A stretch of DNA of 64,000 nt from Pyronema omphalodes (lineage: Eukaryota > Ascomycota > Pezizomycetes > Pezizales > Pyronemataceae), in contig JAJJXM010000082.1 of the NCBI GenBank assembly GCA_024516155.1, positions 172,939-236,938 on the forward strand, written 5' to 3'. Positions within the stretch are counted from its first letter, which is position 1; each line of letters begins with the position of its first letter. A program made the position numbers and the translations under genes. Under the pieces are notes generated by a model, which saw only the letters and a program-made list of their open reading frames with translations, was not told where the DNA came from and ran no database searches. Below are positions 59,480 through 64,000 of this stretch, piece by piece.

Positions 59480-59764
59480 TTATCTAAGGATCTCTCGAGT
59501 GTGCTCAGGAACGATCATCAAGTAGCCGAACCTAGAATCGACAAAGTTTCCGACAGGAAGAGATATTGTCCAAAGATTCGACTTAATGCTGTAGAACTTA
59601 GAGTGAAACCTTGTGTTGGTAGCCCTCTCCGATGCAAGCAATCCAACCTGAGTATACATGATTAGCCCTACGTTACGTTTTTCTGGTGTGTGTAGTGTCT
59701 GTGCCGCGAGAACGTAGTGTACATTGAAGGACATAGTGACCTCCCCACCATAGCGTTGCACCAT
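59480..59764 (-). other. Coding-like frame of 94 codons, no known family
   Basis: A single frame from ATG to TAA with balanced composition, including 'NLWTISLPVGNFVDSRFGYL' and MIVPEHTREILR. It has a good mix of hydrophobic and charged residues and no low complexity. No upstream exon or homologue is recognised. It could be a small gene, the last exon of a larger one, or a decayed copy. Confidence 0.25.
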
Positions 59765-62040
59765 GGTTTGCTTGCTACGACGACGTGGGATTCAGTCAAC
59801 AGACCAGCGGCATCGTGGGTATCATGCATGGGAAAGGTGATACACATATCTGTGGTCTCGGTAATATTCAGACACCTCAAACACATGCACTGATGGGCAA
59901 GCAATCTTCAACACACCTCAACACCATGACAATCTACCTGATATTTGCCTTTCACGAAGTTTCGTGAACTACAAACAAAAGATCCCGAATACACAAGACT
60001 GTCAAAAATAAAAGAAAAAACCTGTCTTCTCCCTCTTTTCGTATACCAATGACAGAAATAAAAAGTTTAACCAATTGACAAAATTAATTAAATCAATAAA
60101 TCATGGAAGAAATAAGATGCACAAAGGAAAAGCATTCATGGTGTCAACAAAAATCTGGCATCAATAGCACTGTCAAGGCTAAAAACATTCCACATCCAAG
60201 CTAGTATGCCCTAGTGTTTTTCCCGCAATGTTCCTATGACGTTGAGTTCTTGGCTCAAGCTCCCAACTGCCCTCTGAATGTCCTTTCCGCGTTCCTTCTC
60301 TGCGCTCTCCCACCCCGATAAGCTCAGCTCTCCGGGCAAACCTCCAGTGCTCCCCCATTGCACATCTATGAGACAGCGTTTTTTCTGGTTTGACCTCTGA
60401 CCCAGAATCTACAGCGCTCCGTTGTCACTTCTCCTGGCAGTTAACCAGCGTTTCCCTGCTCTATTGCTGCCAGGCAGCTTTGTCTCTGCACTGACCCTCG
60501 ATGCAGCATTAGCAGCTCGCCATTCGCGAATCCCATGCTTCCCCATTGCAGTCCCACAATTCTTGTAAGTATCTATTTCCCCCTAGTGTGATTGTAAGAA
60601 GATAACTCTGCTACAGGAAGGGATGAATCTTTGATGACGATAATGCAATCGTGGTTCAGCTTCATCTTCGGACTTTCATGTTCCATTCACTGTCAAGGAA
60701 TAAGGTATTGTATCTAGGAATGTAGGTACTTCATATAAGTAATCGACACTCACAAGAAGCCTCAACAGAGGTTGTTTTCTTACATTGGCTTATTTTCAGT
60801 GGAGGTTCGCTAGTGGGTTGCAGAATCGGGTGTGAGCTGATTTGTAGGAGTGCATGACATTAGTGTCAATAATAGAATTCACAAATATTGAATTATTTTA
60901 AAAGGAGCAAAGGTCTACAATGCCCGTCTCTTGGGGCATCGTGTTTCTAAATGCCCAACCGGTCTAAAATGCTCGTCACCCCCTCACAAAAAGTGGATGA
61001 CTAAGTCTCACTTGTGGCTCAAGAACACGCGCGAATGAATAACACACGCGAATAGGGTCAGAAGATCTCGGTACTTGAAATAATCATGGCAACGCATCTG
61101 TACATGGAGGGACAAAAAACCTTTGCAGTTTTAATTAGCTTTTCATTTTTCGCTTTTCATTTGTTGCAACGCAACAGTGCAACAGAGGAAGAGTGCCCAC
61201 CTACCAAAATAAATTGTCGCCACAATGACACAGCCACACCGCTGACTAAAACACTGACAGAGGCGCATCACAGAACCGTAAGTGCTTCACTTGTATGTAA
61301 CATGATCCTTTGTTTTTGTCTTTGCTAGCATATGCTACTGATATAACCTTGATCAGCCTCACAGATTGATAATATAAAAGGATGATAAGATCAACCAGAT
61401 CGTCCCGAGCGGTCAGCCTGTGGGATTTATGTCCACCCACTGTTGCTTTGTGTGGAGTTTTAGATAGCTCTCTCTTGCCCTAGTAATCTCTTATGGTTCT
61501 TGTAGCTCTTTTGGTGCTCTTAGCCCTTTTGATGACTTTTTTGATATCTCTTGCTACCGTTCCAAATTGGAAAGTTATATCAACTTATTCTTAACTTATC
61601 ATCAACACCAACATGGACACAAATATGTACTGGCATCAGCAGTGACAGTAGAAACCTAGATAGTTCAGGTATGTCGTTACAGATAATTTTTATGCATTCT
61701 ATGTATAATTTCAGTAGTTTCCATAGTTCCTATCGTTTCCATCACTCTCATAGTCTATCCCTTCTAGGCAACGATAGCATGTTGTGATTTGATTTGATTT
61801 GATTTTCTTGAACGTTCCCAACCTTAGGGTTATGACGTATGCCACAGTCTAATTACATTTCAAGGCTCCAGCTGTTACCTTGGAGTCTCGCTGGGATCCG
61901 CCCCAGAGCGTACTTCATTTCTTGGGCCTGTTGCCACCTCTCTTCCTCCTGCTGGTTTTTCATTCTCGCCGTTACATTTTGGAGCCCTGTTTGCTCTTTT
62001 CCCTCCCGGCACTCGCACTCTACACTCTCACTTCATTATT

Positions 62041-62400
62041 CATACCCTGTCGTTGCTCTCTTCTGCTCTCCTCTGCTCTCCTATGCTCTCCTTAACTCTC
62101 CTTAACTCTCCTCTTCTCTCGTCGCCTCTCTACTTCAATCCTCTCTGCTCCTCTCCTCTCTTCTCCTCTCTACTCTGCTCCATTGCACTGGTCTTCGCTC
62201 CTCTTCTCTGCTCTTTGATATCACTTCACTCCGCCTCTTTCCTTTCGCCCCTCGACTTTTCCCCCTTCTTTTTAGACCTCTCCTTTCACCTCTCTCTTCA
62301 GCTTTTGTCTCATCCTGTCCTCTTCTTCCTCTCACTTCTTCTCTTTTGCCTTTCTCGCGCGCTACCCTTTCTCACTCTTGCTGTTCTTCGGCTCTCTATG
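62041..62400. repeat. Long polypyrimidine tract
   Basis: The plus strand is overwhelmingly C/T for about 360 bp, dominated by ctct and ctcct words ('tctgctctcc' several times). Purines occur only as scattered single bases. Confidence 0.85.
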
Positions 62401-62430
62401 TACATAATTATGTATCTGTCTTCAGGTTTC

Positions 62431-63258
62431 TTTTTTTTTTTTTACAGCATTATTCGTCTTATTCGCTCCGAACCCCTTCGTGCTCGTTCTCAGATTCGAT
62501 CAGTGTTCCCCAGCCTATTCTCCTTCCTTCCGGTTCATCTTCCATAGCGGGAGCATTACTTACCTGTACCTGTATCCACTCTGCGGTGGCAATCTTGTTA
62601 GTAGAGATCATAGTGGTAAGGGCCTTGGTTCCAGCAGGAGAGTGGAGTATCACTTGGAGTGGTACAGGGTGGTTCCTGTGAAGTTTCAGTTCGCGGCGGA
62701 GTTTATTCCTCTGTACTTGGTATTTTGGGCAGCCTACGATGAGATGTTTGGGTGTTTGTGGGGGTTGCATTGGACAGGTGCATCTGGGTGAAGGATATTT
62801 TTCGGAGTTCGTCTTTGATAGGTGATCCAAAAAATATCCATGACCGGTTCGCAGGCCTAGGATGGCTGATGAGATTTTGCGGGTGGTATTTGTGTATGCA
62901 ATGTCTAGCTGTTTTAAATGAAGTGATTTGTATGTTTTTGGCTGTTTTTGTTGTTCATACCATTCCTTCCACTCCTTCAGTTTTTGGCCTCGGGTTTGTC
63001 TTTTGAGCCAGGAGATGGATACCACAGGTGTGCGGTCCGGTTTCTGAGAGGTTGCAGCTTTGGCGAGGTCATCTGCCATCTCATTTCCTCGGATTTATGT
63101 GTGTTCCGGTACCCATGAGATTGTTATTTCAGTGTTGAATTTCATCAGGGTTTTTGTAATTTCATGGATGCATCGAGCAATATATTGGCCGGGCCCCCTT
63201 TGGAGGTGTCTTATCTTACGGATTGCTGACTGGTTGTCACTAAAGATGTAGGGTCCCC
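62431..63258 (-). mobile_element. 5'-truncated non-LTR (LINE) retrotransposon, Tad-like 3' end
   Basis: Read on the minus strand, the element runs from about 63258 into a ribonuclease H domain (IFSDNQSAIRKIRHLQRGP, then ISWVPEHT, a TAA stop at 63097-63095, then IRGNEMADDLAKA). A CCHC-like knuckle follows (CTCP...HLIVGCPKYQ) and the ORF2 C-terminus ends at 62459. A poly(A) tail of 13 A (poly-T at 62431-62443) follows the stop after about 15 nt. This is the signature of target-primed reverse transcription with 5' truncation. The Tad1-type arrangement (reverse transcriptase, RNase H, zinc knuckle) is common in ascomycetes. The internal stop shows it is dead. Target-site duplications were not seen. 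Confidence 0.8.
62459..63258 (-). pseudogene. LINE ORF2 fragment: RNase H plus zinc knuckle
   Basis: The open part (63079-62459, 206 codons from an internal Met) keeps the last motif of RNase H (GNEMADDLAKA) and the C-terminal knuckle region. The nucleic upstream part has one in-frame stop (63095-63097) where RNase H normally has a Gly-His/Asn-Ile-like stretch after WVPEHT. No reverse transcriptase part remains in the window. Confidence 0.75.
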
Positions 63259-64000
63259 ATTAAAATCAGTCGCCTTCACCATTAACACTTGTAACAGTTG
63301 ATCTAAACATTGAATCGCAGCTTAATTAGCCACAGGGAATTACTCCCAAGCAATGGGCTTGGCTTCCCGAAGCAAATGAGCTCTTCGTGGTCGTGGCCAG
63401 ATGAAAAAGAAAATGAGAAAGAAAATAAAAATGTGCAAGAAAAAGCGAAAGAAAAAAGCGAAAGAAAAAAGCGAAAGAAAAAAGCGAAAGAAAAAAAGCG
63501 AAAGAAAAAAGCGAAAGAAAAAAGCGAAAGAAAAAAGCGAAAGAAAAAAGCGAAAGAAAAAAGCGAAAGAAAAAAGCGAAAGAAAAAAGAGAAAGAAAAA
63601 AGCGAACGAAAGAAGAGAAAGAAAAAACAGAAAGAAAAAGAGAAAGAAAGGAAGAAAGAAAAAGAGAAAGAAAAAGAATAAAGAGAAAAAGAAGTATGTA
63701 CCGCTGGTAAGTTCTCCATAAGTATAAGTACAACAAACGTAAAGAACCTAAAACTTCATATCTCTGAGTCACCGTAGTTGTTTTCAATGTTTACCTGATC
63801 ATAGCAAAAGAACTTTCAAAACATATCCAAGATGAGATTTCCTCAAGATATATGATATATCGGACATTATGAATATGCTTTATACGATTTGAGAATTGAT
63901 TTATTAAATAAATATATGTACATTTTGAAAAGTGGAAAAGGAACAATAGCAAAATACAAACCCTCGGAGAAGGTTTCCTTCAGAGAGCCCCTCATTCTCC
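63259..64000. other. Intergenic region at window end
   Basis: It contains the purine-rich 13-bp array and AT-rich flank. The right edge is unannotatable and no gene is seen. Confidence 0.5.
63449..63690. repeat. Purine-rich tandem repeat (GCGAAAGAAAAAA)n
   Basis: About 12 copies of the 13-bp unit gcgaaagaaaaaa run from 63449 to about 63600, with one copy carrying an extra A (near 63496). They grade into gaaagaaaaag-type repeats to 63690. Plus-strand translation gives a spurious Lys/Arg/Glu protein, and the minus strand gives a Phe/Leu/Ser one. Confidence 0.88.

Larger units (their letters stand above)
57210..62429. other. Gene-poor region upstream of the SUR7-like gene
   Basis: The promoter and 5' UTR of the SUR7-like gene occupy the left end. 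Short frames here have no recognisable family; that at 59480-59764 (-) is the most coding-like. The block holds two inverted repeats (58514-58532 and 59122-59165), a GATTT repeat near 61786-61805, and a 360-bp polypyrimidine tract (62041-62400) next to the LINE. No RNA gene is seen. Confidence 0.5.

Noticed and set aside
63303..63787. Phe/Leu/Ser or Lys/Arg/Glu-rich proteins encoded across 63300-63790
   Set aside because: They are six-frame shadows of the purine-rich 13-bp repeat.

Overview
The window is nuclear DNA of a filamentous ascomycete (Pezizomycotina). The evidence is short GT-AG introns (mostly about 50-160 nt, often with a CTAAC/CTAAT branch point close to the acceptor), single-gene transcription units on both strands, and typical ascomycete proteins (YTH reader, SUR7/PalI protein, DUF1769 protein, Ccc2-type copper ATPase). 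The class cannot be fixed from sequence alone. The many long poly-G tracts, decaying short tandem repeats and a LINE remnant are characters of this genome rather than taxonomic evidence.

Layout. 1-2.7 kb is repeat-rich noncoding DNA with a diverged tandem duplication. 2.7-4.4 kb (-) is an Apn1-type AP endonuclease. 5.85-9.3 kb (-) is a four-exon copper P-type ATPase. 9.3-13.4 kb is mostly noncoding with a possible small intron-rich gene on the minus strand. 13.7-15.0 kb (-) is fructose-1,6-bisphosphatase. 17.5-18.8 kb (+) is an aldo-keto reductase, 19.2-20.1 kb (+) is mitochondrial Mn-superoxide dismutase, and 20.8-21.6 kb (+) is a WBP2/UPF0664-like protein. 24.0-28.7 kb (-) is a large YTH-domain m6A-reader protein. 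29.2-30.3 kb (-) is an unrecognised protein. 30.7-34.2 kb (-) is an ADIP/Msd1-like coiled-coil protein. 35.4-36.6 kb (-) is an NADP-dependent MDR oxidoreductase. 39.8-40.7 kb (-) is a Maf-like nucleotide pyrophosphatase. 42.0-43.0 kb (-) is a bHLH transcription factor. 45.3-47.0 kb (-) is mitochondrial threonyl-tRNA synthetase. 48.3-50.5 kb (+) is an 11-exon MFS transporter, and 51.0-52.1 kb (+) is a DUF1769/UPF0590 protein. 52-56 kb is a gene desert full of microsatellites. 56.2-57.2 kb (-) is a SUR7/PalI-family membrane protein. 57.2-64 kb is gene-poor and contains a 20-bp perfect palindrome, a 5'-truncated LINE with its poly(A) tail, and a purine-rich 13-bp array.

The genes are mainly housekeeping functions (DNA repair, copper supply, gluconeogenesis, oxidative stress, mitochondrial translation, RNA regulation, cortex organisation). 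They do not form a pathway or a biosynthetic cluster. Splice structures were derived by hand, and for every named multi-exon gene the exon lengths sum to a whole number of codons. No clearly novel system is present. The most interesting items are the repeat-rich YTH reader, the ADIP protein with a long acidic block and a basic repeat tail, the palindrome, and the possible cryptic intron-rich gene.
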